Positions 21,920-33,238 of a stretch of 64,000 bases of DNA are shown here, piece by piece. The stretch covers positions 2,533,706 to 2,597,705 of the forward strand of contig JADCRB010000075.1 of the NCBI GenBank assembly GCA_021464245.1. The letters are read 5' to 3'. The translations under genes were made by a program, and so were the position numbers. The stretch comes from Carallia brachiata (Eukaryota > Streptophyta > Magnoliopsida > Malpighiales > Rhizophoraceae). Numbering within the stretch: position 1 is the first letter of the stretch; each line of letters opens with the position of its first letter. The notes under the pieces were generated by a model, which did not search any database, was not told the DNA's origin, and saw only the letters and a program-made list of their open reading frames with translations.

Positions 21920-23337
21920 GGATCCGTTTGGAATGGATTTTATTTTCTGTTTTCTGTTTATTTTTCATAAAAAAAACAGAAAACATATTTGGTATTAATT
22001 TTATTTTCTGTTTTTTGTTAAAAAGTTAAAAGTGTTTTTCAAAGAAAAAAAACAAATTGGGAAAATAATAAAAACTAACTTCCCGATTTTGTTTTTCACT
22101 TTTTTTTTTCTATAGTTTTTCTCACAACATTTTCTTTCTTTATCCACTCTCTTTATTATATCTCTCTTTACTCATCCTCTCTCAATCCCTCTATATTTTT
22201 TCTCTCACTACTCTTTCTCTCTCTCTACTCATTCTCTCTCTCCCTTTTCTATCTCAACCATTCTCTCTCTACTCTCTCTCTCTCTATTTTCTCTCTCTAC
22301 TCATTCTTTCTCTGCCCTCTCTCTCCTTTTTCTATCTCTATCATTCTCTCTCTACCCTATCTCTACCATTCTCTCTCTACCGTCTCTCTCTCTCTTTTCT
22401 CTCTCTACTCATTCTTTCTCTACCGTCTCTCTCTCTCTTTTCTCTCTCTACTCATTCTTTCTCTACCATCTTTCTCCTTTTTCTCTTTCTATCATTCTCT
22501 CTACTAATTCTCCCTCTACCCACACTCTCTCTCCCTTTTTTTTCTCACTCAACCATTCTCTCTACTTGTTCTCTCTATACCCGCTCTCTCTCTCATTTTT
22601 CTCTCTCTACCATTCTTTCTTCTTTTTCTTGCTCTATCATTCTCTCCACTCATTCTCTCCACTCATTCTCTCTCTGCTCTCTCTCTCTCTTTTTCTCTCT
22701 ACTATTCTCTGTCTACCCAGATTCTCTCTCCTTTCTATCTACCAACATTCTCTCTCATTTTTCTCGCTCTACTATTATCTCTTTACCCTCTCTCTCTCAT
22801 TTTTCTCTCTCTATTCATTCTCTCTCTACCCAGACTCTCTCTTTTTTCTTGTTTTACCTACTCATTCTCTCTCGACCCTCTCTCTCTCATTTTCTCTCTC
22901 TATCATTTTCTTTACTCGTTCTGTCTCTACCCTCTCTCTCTTTTCTCTCTCTGTCATTTTCTCTACTCATTCTCTCTCTACCCTCTCTCTCTCATTTTTC
23001 TCTCTCTACTATTCTGTTTACTCATTCTTTCTTAACCCTTTCTCTTTCTATCATTCTCTCTACTCATTTTCTTTCTTCTCTCTTTCTCTCTCCTTTTTCT
23101 CTCTCTACTTATTCTCTCTCTACCCTCTTTCTATCTCTCTCCCATTTTTCTCTCTATATTTGTACTCTTTTTACCATTTCTCTCACTATCCTTTTTCTAT
23201 CTATTTTTTTATTCTTATAGAAAAAAAAAAACAAAAATTAACAGCAATAAACACAAAAATTCAGCAAACAACAAAAACAAAAAACAGAAAATAAAAAGTA
23301 AAAATAAAAAACCTGACAACGTCTCCAAACAAGCCCC
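21920..23337 (+). mobile_element. Element with pyrimidine minisatellite core, copy 1
   Basis: The left arm begins GGATCCGTTTGGAATGG and the reverse complement of the right arm begins GGGGCTTGTTTGGAGACG, an imperfect terminal inverted repeat. Between the arms lies about 1.1 kb (22130-23215) of CT-rich repeats built from CTCTCTCTAC, CATTCTCTCTCTACC and similar words. The same arms and core recur in reverse orientation at 45627-46763. Open frames across the core are artefacts of CT repetition. No transposase is present and no clear target duplication could be fixed. It separates the ghost locus from RLP-4. Confidence 0.65.
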
Positions 23338-23734
23338 AAATAAATGCAAAGGTATTTTCTTTGTTCAATTCCGAGCAACCCCATCAATTGAAAGGACAAC
23401 TAATGTTGAGCGTAAAAGAAGATTTTGCAACAAATATCTCAGTGGAAAAATTATGGAAAAATAGTGATTCTGCTTTAAGTTTATTTTAACTACATAATTA
23501 ATATTTATAATAAAAAATTAATAAAAAAATATATTTACTTTTCTTACAAATATTATTACATAAAATAATCAATCAGATTATTATACATCTATCCTACACT
23601 TACAATTTTTTTTTGTATCTCCCTTCTCGAAAGTGGACTTTGCTTTTCACTTGGACGCTATTAACTAGCTTCTATTAGTATTAGCTCATTGGTTTGGCCT
23701 GCTTCTCTATGCTCAGCGCTTAACCGACAGAAGG
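23338..23734 (+). promoter_or_regulatory. RLP-4 upstream region and leader
   Basis: Homology with the RLP-5 upstream region starts right here (ATGCAAAG) and includes the CAACCCCATCAA segment near 23370 and AAAGGACAACTAATGTT. At 23643-23690 is the shared leader TTTTCACTTGGACGCTATTA, 45-90 bp before the start codon. I do not see an unambiguous TATA box. Confidence 0.45.
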
Positions 23735-26120
23735 ATGGGAAGATTGACGTGGTCGTATCAAGTCCCTGAGCTTCTTCTCATGTTGTTGTTGTTGTATTCT
23801 CAGATTGCCTCCTCTCTGTCGTTTTCTTCCTCTCTTCCAGCATCCTCACAACTCTGCCATCATGACCAGCGTATTGCGCTGCTACAATTCAAGAATACCT
23901 TTTCCATTGTTAGCTTTGCGTCTAGCAATGTTTGTGGCCCTTCTTACCCAATTACTAAATCTTGGAAGAAGGATGTGGATTGCTGTTCATGGGATGGTGT
24001 CAAATGTGACAACTCAACAGGCCATGTGATCGGGCTTGACCTAAGCTGCAGTCGGCTTCAAGGCAGTATCCCTTCGAACAGCACTCTTTTCACCCTCCCT
24101 CACCTCGAGAGTCTTGACCTGTCTTGCAACAATTTGTCTGGTCCGATTCCAGATGGCTTCGGCGAGCTTCAAAGTTTGACTGATTTAGATCTTTCATTTA
24201 ATAGCTTTACTGGTTGGATACCATCTTCAATCTTCAATCTCACACGACTTTCTTATTTAAGAGTTGGGTTCAACCAGTTAGTTGGGAATCTTCCAAGTGA
24301 TCCGGTAACAGGTCTTTCGTCCCTAGAGTACCTTTCGTTATCTCGTAACCAACTCAATGGAACCCTGCCTTCTTGGTTGTTCAGCCTGCCTTCTTTACGA
24401 TTTTTAAGACTTCACGGAAACCAATTCACTGGCCAGATCCCAGAATTCCAGTCCAAGTCCCTAGAGTTTATATACCTGTACAATAATGAGCTGCATGGTC
24501 CAATACCAAACTCATTATTTGAACTTGCCAATGTTACTCTTATTTTTCTTTCATCAAACAAGCTCAGTGGTGTTCTGGAACTAGACATGTTCTCAAAGCT
24601 GCAGCGGCTTCTTGCTCTCGACCTCTCAGGCAATCGTCTATCATTGCTCACAAACACTCAGGTCAACACTAGTTGGCCTAGTCTTGAGTTTTTGGATCTA
24701 TCTTCTTGTAACATGACCCATTTTCCCACCTTCGTGAGTACCCTAGAAAGGTTAGACCATCTAAACCTTTCTCACAACCTCTTAAGAACTGTAAATTTGC
24801 CTCCTTCAGGTCTCTTCACTTTTGACCTCCGATCGAACTTGATTGAAGGTCCACTTCCAGTTCCTAATGCAACATCGACTACTTATTTTCTCATCTCAGG
24901 CAACAAATTGACTGGGGAAATCCCATCTTCAATTTGTAACCTTACAGTTCTTTCCATTTTAGATTTATCGAATAACAACTTGACTGGCAAAGTTCCAGAG
25001 TGTTTGGGAAGCTTCAGCCTCAACTTAACGGTGTTAAGATTGCAAATGAATAGCTTCCATGGTCCTATGCCTGGAAATTTTTCAAGGGCCAATAGTTTGA
25101 GAAGTTTGAACTTTAATGGCAATCTATTTGAAGGACCAGTATCAAAGTCCCTGATCCATTGCAAATCGCTCGAGGTGCTTGATCTCGGAAACAACAATAT
25201 AAGTGATGTTTTCCCTCAATGGTTGGAATCTCTTCCAAATCTCCAAGTTCTAATCCTACGATCAAATCGATTCCATGGTCCTGTTGGAAATCCAATATCA
25301 AAATATCCCTTTCAGAGGTTGCGTATATTGGACTTATCTCACAATTCCTTCACCGGTCTATTGCCCACCAAATACCTTGCAAATTTGAATGCCATGAGAA
25401 ATACTGCTAGCGAGCAGAACAACACGAGGAAGTACATGGGAGAGGAAAATGCGTATTATCAAGACTCTGTGACAGTGACAATGAAAGGTTTGGATTTTGT
25501 GCTTGTGAGGATCTTGACCATTTTCACTACTATTGATTTGTCAAGCAACAAATTTGGAGGGCAAATTCCGGACATAATTGGCAATTTTGGCTCCCTCAAA
25601 GTACTGAATCTCGCATAATAACATTTCAGGACACATCCCATCATCATTGGGGAACATGGCTGCAGTTGAGTCACTAGATCTCTCTTGCAACATGCTACAG
25701 GGAGAAATTCCTTCACAATTGTCAAATCTCAACTTTCTTGCAGTCTTGAACCTCTCCCGTAACCTGCTGGAAGGACCAATACCTCAGGGCAAACAATTTA
25801 ATACTTTTACCAATGATTCTTATCTTAGCAACTTGGAATTATGTGGATATCCGTTATCTAAGAAATGCAGAAATGAAGAGGAACCTGTGCCACAACTGCC
25901 ACCATCAAATTTGAACAAGGAAGATTACTCTCAAGGCTGGTTTAATTGGAAAATTGCAGCAGTATTGGGTTATGGATGTGGACTAGTGTTGGGATGTTCA
26001 ATGGCATACATAGTATTCTCAACAGGAAAGCCATGGTGGTTTGTCAAGAGAGTTGATGGAGAGTGGACGTACAAAGTGACGAGGCTAGCTTATCGTCACA
26101 AACGCAGAAAGGTTCTGTAA
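23735..26120 (+). pseudogene. RLP-4: short-type LRR receptor-like protein, frame-broken
   Basis: Closest relative of RLP-5, sharing signal peptide (MGRLTWSYQVPELLLMLLLL), N-cap, about 20 LRRs, the island with Y-x8-KG (YQDSVTVTMKG), acidic linker, GYGCGLVLG helix and a basic tail that is identical to RLP-5. At 25610-25617, where RLP-5 reads CTCTCCCATAATAAC, this copy reads CTCGCATAATAAC. Two bases are lost, giving VLNLA and an immediate TAA. The downstream part (last LRRs, linker, helix, tail) remains open in another frame to 26120. The truncated product would have 627 residues and no membrane anchor. Unlike the other breaks in this window this one is not a simple homopolymer change, so it is more likely real. 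Because the remainder is undecayed, the break must be recent. Confidence 0.87.
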
Positions 26121-26143
26121 ACGATGCATTTTATGGTGAGTGT

Positions 26144-27580
26144 TGACCGGGTGAAATCCTGCAAGCGTACAGGGCCGATCGTAGTAATAAAACCTGGTGA
26201 ATACTCCAGGTGTCGAACCCAAGGGAAAAAAAGAATTAATTATGATTTAAGTTATTCAAACTAAAGGTTTTATGTTGAGAAAATTAATGAGAAGCAGAAT
26301 TATTAAACTAAAAATTAAACAATTTAACTAATGGAAAATCAGAGGCAAATTAATTAAAACTAAACACAGGGATAGAAGGTACCATGGCTATGGGTTTTCA
26401 CCTAGAAGGGGCTGAATTACATGAATTTTGTGGATTAATGATTTGAATGTCAATTCCTCTTCTTTAGTTAGTGTTCTTTGTCAAGCAACCCTAACCGTAT
26501 TCAATCTATTTATGATCTTCTCTCGAACTCACACAAAGTAGATTAAACCCATTAAGAACAGAGAATTTATAATGACATCATATAAACTTATCTCATATCT
26601 GACTCAAAGTTCATATGTTTATCTATTTAGTGCACGATTGTATCTCATCTGTCGATCTCAACACAAATCCTATGACTACTTTCATGATGGCCAGGCACAA
26701 AAGTATATTTAAGAACAAAATAGATAAATCAAATCGAGTTCTCAACTGATAATTGCAATAAAGTCAAAAGAACATCTAAACATCCACAAAATCAAATAAT
26801 CCAACCCTAAACTAGGCTACATCCCTTTCGCCCTAGTTTAGGGTTCTAGCTACTCATGCTAAAAACCAAAGATAAACAAATATCCAACATCATTAAGTTC
26901 AAAAGAAAAAGAAGGGAAAGAAAAGGAATCGAAAAACTCGTTTCCGACGTCTTCGCGTTCCTCCCTTATGCTCTTCTCCTCTTCGCTCTCTACGCTTTTT
27001 CTCTGTCTTGTGTCTACAATAATAGCCTCCAAAAGTCCTCTAACTCTGCTGTAACTTTCGTATTTATAGTCTCCTCTCAAATAAGCCCTAAAGAGTCCAA
27101 ATTCGAGTCGGAAAAGGATTTATAAATTTTTTTGGACAGTTTTGACCCTGTATCTACGGACCCAAATTTCGACCCATTCCACGCAGAATCCGAAGTTTGT
27201 CAAAACGGCAAAGTTGTAGCTTTATCTCTTAGCTTCGATTCGGCTTAAGAATCATCCAATTCCGAGTTGTGTAGAGGAAGTTATGGCTGAAATACCGAGC
27301 AGTGCGCAAAACTGTGAAATTCTACCCGAACTGACCACATATTAGCTTTCCAACCAAACTTTTGGTTCGGTTCTTTGGTGCTTGGCTTGTTTCTACTCCT
27401 TCAAACCCGATAGGTTCCTTTTTCCGAGCGTCAATTACTTCGGTTATGTCCAATTGTCCTACAAAGTATAAAACAAGCAACCGAAGTAGAATTTACCACA
27501 ATTCACAATATTTACATAGTTAAATTATCCAAATATATATAAAAATTATGCATAAACTTATGTAAATATTGAACCTATCA
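26144..27580 (-). repeat. 3' LTR of the Gypsy element
   Basis: 1437 bp, TG...CA ended, nearly identical to 31801-33233. In element orientation it is the downstream LTR. It follows a polypurine tract at its inner edge (27581-27595). Confidence 0.92.
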
Positions 27581-27595
27581 AATTCCCCCACACTT
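27581..27595 (-). other. Polypurine tract of the Gypsy element
   Basis: Read on the minus strand the sequence is AAGTGTGGGGGAATT directly before the 3' LTR, the expected plus-strand primer position. A similar tract, AAGTGTGGGGGAGA, lies about 1 kb further in (28601-28614), after GAGGACAATGTTGGCT. Such paired tracts fit the long untranslated 3' region of Athila-type elements. Confidence 0.75.
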
Positions 27596-28958
27596 GAACT
27601 GTTGCTTGTCCTCAAGCAATTCAAAAATATCACATGACCTTCACGAGAATTTCATTCAAATCGAATTCTTCAAACAGTGCCTCATCAACACATTACAAAA
27701 TCAATCTAAAAGTATCACTCAACACTTCACTAATCAAATATAATCAATAGCGTTCTCATTCCCCACAAAACATGTTTTACATTGATTAATCATGTGCAAG
27801 AACCCTTTATTAATCAATGATAACGCTTAGCTATCGTCATGTAGAAAGTAATTACACACACTCATCCAAAATCCAAGGACAAAAATTATCTTCTCTTAAA
27901 AATACAAAACCACACAAGGGATCAATAGAAATTAATTATTTTAACTTTTTTTATGTAACAGAGGCTTTATTTACTTTTCTCTAAATACTGACATGCTTTT
28001 TGACATGAATACCATCACTTGTGGTGTCGGTACCCGATTACTACTTCACAAACAGATATTTAGAGTGCTTTGCATACTCATAATTCGAGTTACTTTTTGA
28101 CGTGAAGACCAACAATTGTAATGCCGACCCCCAGTTACTCAGTAACTCAAACAGCGGAGTAGATGACATATTAACAACTTGCAAGCCTCGTTTTTTTTTT
28201 TTTTTTTTTTCAATTCAATTCCTAAATCATATCCCCAAAATTCTTTAGAAGAAGAGAAGATAACGTTTGTTCAAGTACTTTAAATGAGTGTACATAATTA
28301 AAAACTACATAAAAATCTCTAAAAGCTAGCATATCTCTTTAAAAATCATCGCACAGCTTTAAAAATAATAAATTAGAAATAAAATTCTTTCAAGTGGAGA
28401 ACAAGTTCACTATTAACCATCTTTAACTAGCTAATATCAAATAATACTCAAAGACTAACCTTACATGCATTAGTACTATCATCGACGTCCAAAAATTCAA
28501 CTCAAATAGAATTCAAGTGAAGCTCATGTATAATCATGCAAGCACACAAAAATTAGCATTAAAGAGCAAAAAATTTTGGCAAAAAATTCAAAATAACACA
28601 TCTCCCCCACACTTAGCCAACATTGTCCTCAATGTTGCAATAAAAACATAACTGAAAAGAAAAGAAAACAAAGAGGACGAAACTACCCGGACAAAGCGGA
28701 GGAGAAAAGCAACCCTCACGTGCGCCGCCATCATCAAACAAACAACCTGAACCAAGCAGCTTGTAATTTGTTGCTTTGTAATGAACATGCTTTTCCTTCC
28801 CAAGTTCCTACACACAAAAGAAAAGAAAAAAAAAAAACTAAATAAAACTTAAGCTTATCAATCTAATTAAAATATAAAATAAACATTGGGTTGCCTCCCA
28901 ACAAGCGCTATATTTAACGTCTATAGCTAGACGTTCTTCTCTTGAATTAAGGACGATG
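27596..28958 (-). other. Non-coding 3' internal region of the Gypsy element
   Basis: No coding frame of note. It includes two imperfect copies of a segment of about 60 bp (around 27990-28050 and 28090-28150, with 'gacatgaataccatcacttg' and 'gacgtgaagaccaacaattg') and a T-run at 28191-28210. No envelope-like frame is visible. Confidence 0.5.
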
Positions 28959-29190
28959 ATCGCAAAGAGGATGAGGCCTTAAGTTGCCTCCATGAACCTT
29001 AATCACCCCAGACTTCATGCTCCAAACATCGATCGCCCCTTGAGGATACACCTTGTGCACTGTGAATGGTCCCAACAACTTCTTTTTCTTTCGTTTCCAC
29101 GGGATTGTTTCCACTGTAGGCATCATAGAGAAGCACTTTCTCTCTCTCCTTGAAGTCTTTTCCCATATAATTATGCTCTAAAGGCAGAGA
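28959..29190 (-). pseudogene. Integrase C-terminal fragment of the Gypsy element
   Basis: On the minus strand, KDFKEREKVLLYDAY is followed, after a frame change, by GPFTVHKVYPQGAIDVW and a further stretch. This is the pattern of the Gypsy integrase C-terminal region. It joins directly, within one open frame (28999-29394), to the linker that normally precedes reverse transcriptase (KPTPFELKQ), marking the deletion junction near 29175. Confidence 0.7.
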
Positions 29191-29266
29191 AGGTTGCTTA
29201 AGCTCAAAAGGAGTTGGCTTTGCAATGGATGGTGTTTGGCTTGGTTTTGCCTTTAGGATAGGTTGC

Positions 29267-29716
29267 TCAAATAGCATCTCGAATGCGCTTCCCAAGTCTA
29301 TATTCATGTTCTTTAGGTCCTCTTTTGGTGGCTTCATTGTTTCCACCATGAAGCATGTATCTTTTAATGATGGATTCTTCAATGCTTTGAACACATGGAA
29401 TACCTGCTCTTCTTTTCCTACTCGAAAATGTTAGCTTTCCTTGTTCTACATCAATCAGCGCCTTACCAGTGGCTAGGAACGGCCTCCCTAAGATTATTGG
29501 GATGTCTACATTTTCATCCATATCCAGTACCAGAAAATCAGCCGGGAAATAGAATTTTCCCACTTTAACTAGCACATTCTCAATCTTTCCACATGGGTAC
29601 TTAATGGATCGGTCAGCTAGCTGCAAGGAAACTGAGGTTGGCTGCAGTTCTCCTATCTTCAACCTCCTGAAAAGAGATAAAGGCATCAAATTAATGCTTG
29701 CACCTAAGTCACACAA
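29267..29716 (-). pseudogene. Aspartic protease region of the Gypsy element
   Basis: The frame shows CDLGASINLMPLSLFRRL with the catalytic-type D(L)GA, later VDIPIILGRPFLATG with the ILGRPFL motif, as in plant Gypsy retropepsins. It is in a different frame from gag. At about 29425 the frame shifts again before the junction with the pre-RT linker. It would normally be part of a long gag-pol polyprotein. Confidence 0.8.
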
Positions 29717-29869
29717 ACAACGTTCAATATCTAAACTACCAATGGTGCAAGGGATAGTAAAACTCCCTGGATCCTTTAACTTTGGAGGTAGTTTATTCTG
29801 AAGAATAGCACTACACTCTTCAGTTAAGGCAACAGTGGTTCCTCGAGTTCTCTTATTATATGATCTCCT

Positions 29870-31634
29870 TCAGGAACTTTGCATAATTTGGCATCTGTGC
29901 AATTGCCTCTGCAAAAGGAATGTTGATGTGGATCTTCTTAAACATGTCCAAGAACTTAAGAAAGTTCTTGTCCTCATTCCTCTTTTCAGCCTGTTGGGAA
30001 ATGGAATCGGCGGGACATACGGCTTGACTTGTGGGCGAGGCGTGGGTGGCACTGGCTCCTCAATATTGTCCTGCCCTCCTTGTTCATCATCCTTAGCTTT
30101 CTCTTGCACAGGTTCCTCCTCGTTGCCACCATCTTCTGCGGGCTTGTAATTTTTTTGAGCATCGTCAGGATTTTCTACCACATTCCCACTTCTCAATGCA
30201 ATGGCTAAAACACTCTCCTTTGGATTCACCTCAGTATTACTAGGGAGTTGACCTTGATTCCTAGTCGAAATTGCTTTGGCAAGTTGACCCACTTGTACTT
30301 CCAAAGTATGAATCGAGGCTTGGTGAGTGGATGCAACTTGATCAATTTTTAGATTCAATTTCCTCAGCTCAGCATCTTGTTGTGTCATTCTCTCATCCAT
30401 CTTTGACATGTATTGCATGAACATGTCTTCTATCTGTGGCTTTTTCTCCTGAGGTTGAGATGGTTGACTATGAAATTGGGGTCTCGGCTGCTGAAACCCT
30501 GGTGGTACTACTTGCCTTGTATTTCCCTGCTCCTTCCAGCCAAAATTTGGATGGTTACGCCATCCCGAGTTATAGGTGTTGGAGTATGGGTCATTCCTCT
30601 GCTGTTCTCCAGCATAAGCTCCAGCATAATGAATCTCTTCCGCCGACTTTCCTGAGTCTCTACCCATGCAAGTGGCTTCGGTGTGTCCAAAATGTCCACA
30701 ATAAGAGCATTGTTCTCTCTGCATCAAGTCCCTGCTCAATAATAACTTCACTTGGCGAGATAAGTCGTCTATCTTGGATGTCACATCAACGTGTGAAGAT
30801 ATGTCATAAACTCCAACTCTACGCCCTCTGATAGCTTTCTGTTGGGAGTTATCTGCCAGCAGCTCATAAATATCATACAACTCATCTGCTGACTTATTAC
30901 CCACATAGCCTCCAGCTGCCGAATCCACTAACATCTGAGAATTAGTGATGAGACCATCATAAAAGAACTGCATCTGGAGTGGCTTAGAAAATTGATGATG
31001 TGGGCACTGCACTAGAAGCATTTTGAATCGCTCCCATGCCTCGTGAAAGGGCTCAGCATCCATTTGTGAGAAGGAGCAGATTTTATTCCGAAGCTCTGCA
31101 GTCTTCTGCGGGGAGTAAAACTTGAGCATAAACTTATCATAAATCTGCTCCCAAGTATTAAAATGATTCCTCTGGTAGGTTGATCAGCCACGTCCTTGCC
31201 TTATCCTTGAGGGTATAAGGAAAACACCTCATCCTTAATTCATCTGCTGAGCACCTCCCTGGAGGAAAGGTCTCGATAGTACTGTAAAAATCCCTAAGGA
31301 AAGTAAGAGGGCCTTCACTCGATAGACCATGAAACGATGGTAGCATATTATAGAACATAGTCTTAAGCTCGTAGTTACGAGCTGCTGTACTCAGCCTGAT
31401 GCAAGATGGTGAAGGACCAATCACTGGCCTTTGGATATCCTTCATGCTAATTCTAGTCTGCTCCCTCACCTCCTGCCCATTGTTGAGGGCTTGATCTTCT
31501 ATCACCTGACCATCCCTGTCACCCACTCTTTCAGCCATCTCAGCTCGCTTTAATGCCCGGTTTTGCCGACAAAGCTTTTCAATCTCAGGGTTCAACGGAA
31601 GGAGATTAGTGCTCTTAGATGCTCGCAATTGCAT
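29870..31634 (-). pseudogene. gag region of the Gypsy element
   Basis: There are two overlapping pieces: 31634-31158 (N-terminal and capsid part, with FHGLSSEGPLTFLRDFY and KDKARTWLINLP) and 31129-29870 (rest of capsid, zinc knuckle CSYCGHFGHTEATC, a Pro/Gln-rich region, a coiled-coil-like region and QVGQLAKAISTRNQG). They are separated by one extra T in a run near 31165, which creates a stop. A one-base loss in an A run near 29990 breaks the distal frame. Gag forms the virus-like particle of the element. It is not expected to give a full-length product here. Confidence 0.85.
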
Positions 31635-31776
31635 GCACTACCTGCAATCGTGAAAAATAAATAAATAAGTAAACTAAAACTTAAAATAAATAAAGAAAAC
31701 TAAACTAAGCTAAATCTTAAAAAAATAAAATAAAATAAAAAAACAAAAAAAACAAAAATCACAATTAATGCTCCGT

Positions 31777-31794
31777 TCCCCGGCAACGGCGCCA
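31777..31794 (-). other. Primer-binding site, tRNA-Asp
   Basis: The plus strand carries TCCCCGGCAACGGCGCCA, which is the 3' end including CCA of plant cytosolic tRNA-Asp(GUC) as I know it. Read in the element's direction this is the primer-binding site, six bases inside the 5' LTR. It is not a tRNA gene: there is no cloverleaf upstream. Confidence 0.88.
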
Positions 31795-31800
31795 AAAACT

Positions 31801-33233
31801 TGACCGGGTGAAATCCTGCAAGCGTACAGGGCCGATCGTAGTAATAAAACCTAGTGAATACTCCAGGTGTCGAACCCAAGGGAACAAAGAATTAATTATG
31901 ATTTAAGTTATTCAAACTAAAGGTTTTATGTTGAGAAAATTAATGAGAAGCAGAATTATTAAACTAAAAATTAAACAATTTAACTAATGGAAAATCAGAG
32001 GCAAATTAATTAAAACTAAACACAGGATAGAAGGTACCAGGGCTATGGGTTTTCACCTAGAATGGGCTGAATTACATGAATTTTGTGGATTAATGATTTG
32101 AATGTCAATTCCTCTTCTTTAGTTAGTGTTCTTTGTCAAGCAACCCTAACCGTATTCAATCTATTTATGATCTTCTCTCGAACTCACACAAAGTAGATTA
32201 AACCCATTAAGAACAGAGAATTTATAATGACATCATATAAACTTATCTCATGTCTGACTCAAAGTTCATATGTTTATCTATTTAGTGCACGATTGTATCT
32301 CATCTGTCGATCTCAACACAAATCCTATGACTACTTTCATGATGGCCAGGCACAAAAGTATATTTAAGAACAAAATAGATAAATCAAATCGAGTTCTCAA
32401 CTGATAATTGCAATAAAATCAAAAGAACATCTAAACATCCACAAAATCAAATAATCCAACCCTAAACTAGGCTACATCCCTTTCGCCCTAGTTTAGGGTT
32501 CTAGCTACTCATGCTAAAAACCAAAGATAAACAAATATCCAACATCATTAAGTTCAAAAGAAAAATAAGGGAAAGAAAAGGAATCGAAAAACTCGTTTCC
32601 GACGTCTTCGCGTTCCTCCCTTATGCTCTTCTCCTCTTCGCTCTCTACGCTTTTTCTCTGTCTTGTGTCTACAATGAATAGCCTCCAAAAGTCCTCTAAC
32701 TCTGCTGTAACTTTCGTATTTATAGTCCCCTCAAATAAGCCCTAAAGAGTCCAAATTCGAGTCGGAAAAGGATTTATAAATTTTCTGGACAGTTTTGACC
32801 CTGTATCTACGGACCCAAATTTCGACCCCTTCCACGCAGAATCCGAAGTTTGTCAAAACAGAAAAGTTGTAGCTTTATCTCTTAGCTTCGATTCGGCGTA
32901 AGAATCATCCAATTCCGAGTTGTGTAGAGGAAGTTATGGCTGAAATACCGAGCAGTGCGCAAAACTGTGAAATTCTACCCGAACTGACCACATATTAGCT
33001 TTCCAACCAAACTTTTGGTTCGGTTCTTTGGTGCTTGGCTTGTTTCTACTCCTTCAAACCCGATAGGTTCCTTTTTCCGAGCGTCAATTACTTCGGTTAT
33101 GTCCAATTGTCCTACAAAGTATAAAACAAGCAACCGAAGTAGAATTTACCACAATTCACAATATTTACATAGTTAAATTATCCAAATATATATAAAAACT
33201 ATGCATAAACTTATGTAAATATTGAACCTATCA
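31801..33233 (-). repeat. 5' LTR of the Gypsy element
   Basis: 1433 bp, same ends as the other LTR. Differences from it are scattered single substitutions and one- to three-base indels. On the minus strand it should carry the element's promoter, which I did not localise. Confidence 0.92.
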
Positions 33234-33238
33234 AGTGT

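Larger units (their letters stand above)
26144..33233 (-). mobile_element. Ty3/Gypsy LTR retrotransposon (Athila-like), internally deleted
   Basis: Complete boundaries: both LTRs start TGACCGGGTG and end CCTATCA, and the 5-bp target AGTGT is duplicated at 26139-26143 and 33234-33238. The element reads on the minus strand. It has a primer-binding site matching tRNA-Asp, a gag with CCHC knuckle, a protease, then a jump straight to integrase C-terminal sequence; reverse transcriptase, RNase H and the integrase core are absent. The empty site is seen downstream of RLP-5. The LTRs differ at only about 15-20 places by my reading, so the insertion is recent and later than the RLP-4/-5 duplication. 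It cannot move without a helper. Lineage assignment rests on the gag/protease character and the tRNA-Asp primer, typical of Athila. Confidence 0.9.

Noticed and set aside
22566..23294. Open frame of 242 codons with Ser/Leu/Phe repeats, plus a second at 22849-23220
   Set aside because: Entirely a translation of CT-rich minisatellite; any frame of such a repeat stays open.
15074..25618. The frame-broken RLPs as evolved secreted decoys
   Set aside because: Possible in principle, but a one-base homopolymer loss (RLP-3) and a recent two-base loss (RLP-4) need no adaptive explanation; kept only as a testable remark.
29225..30831. Plus-strand frames across the Gypsy gag and protease
   Set aside because: Shadows of the minus-strand polyprotein.
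31777..31794. Possible tRNA-Asp gene
   Set aside because: Only the 3' 18 nt match; it sits where a retrotransposon primer-binding site is expected.
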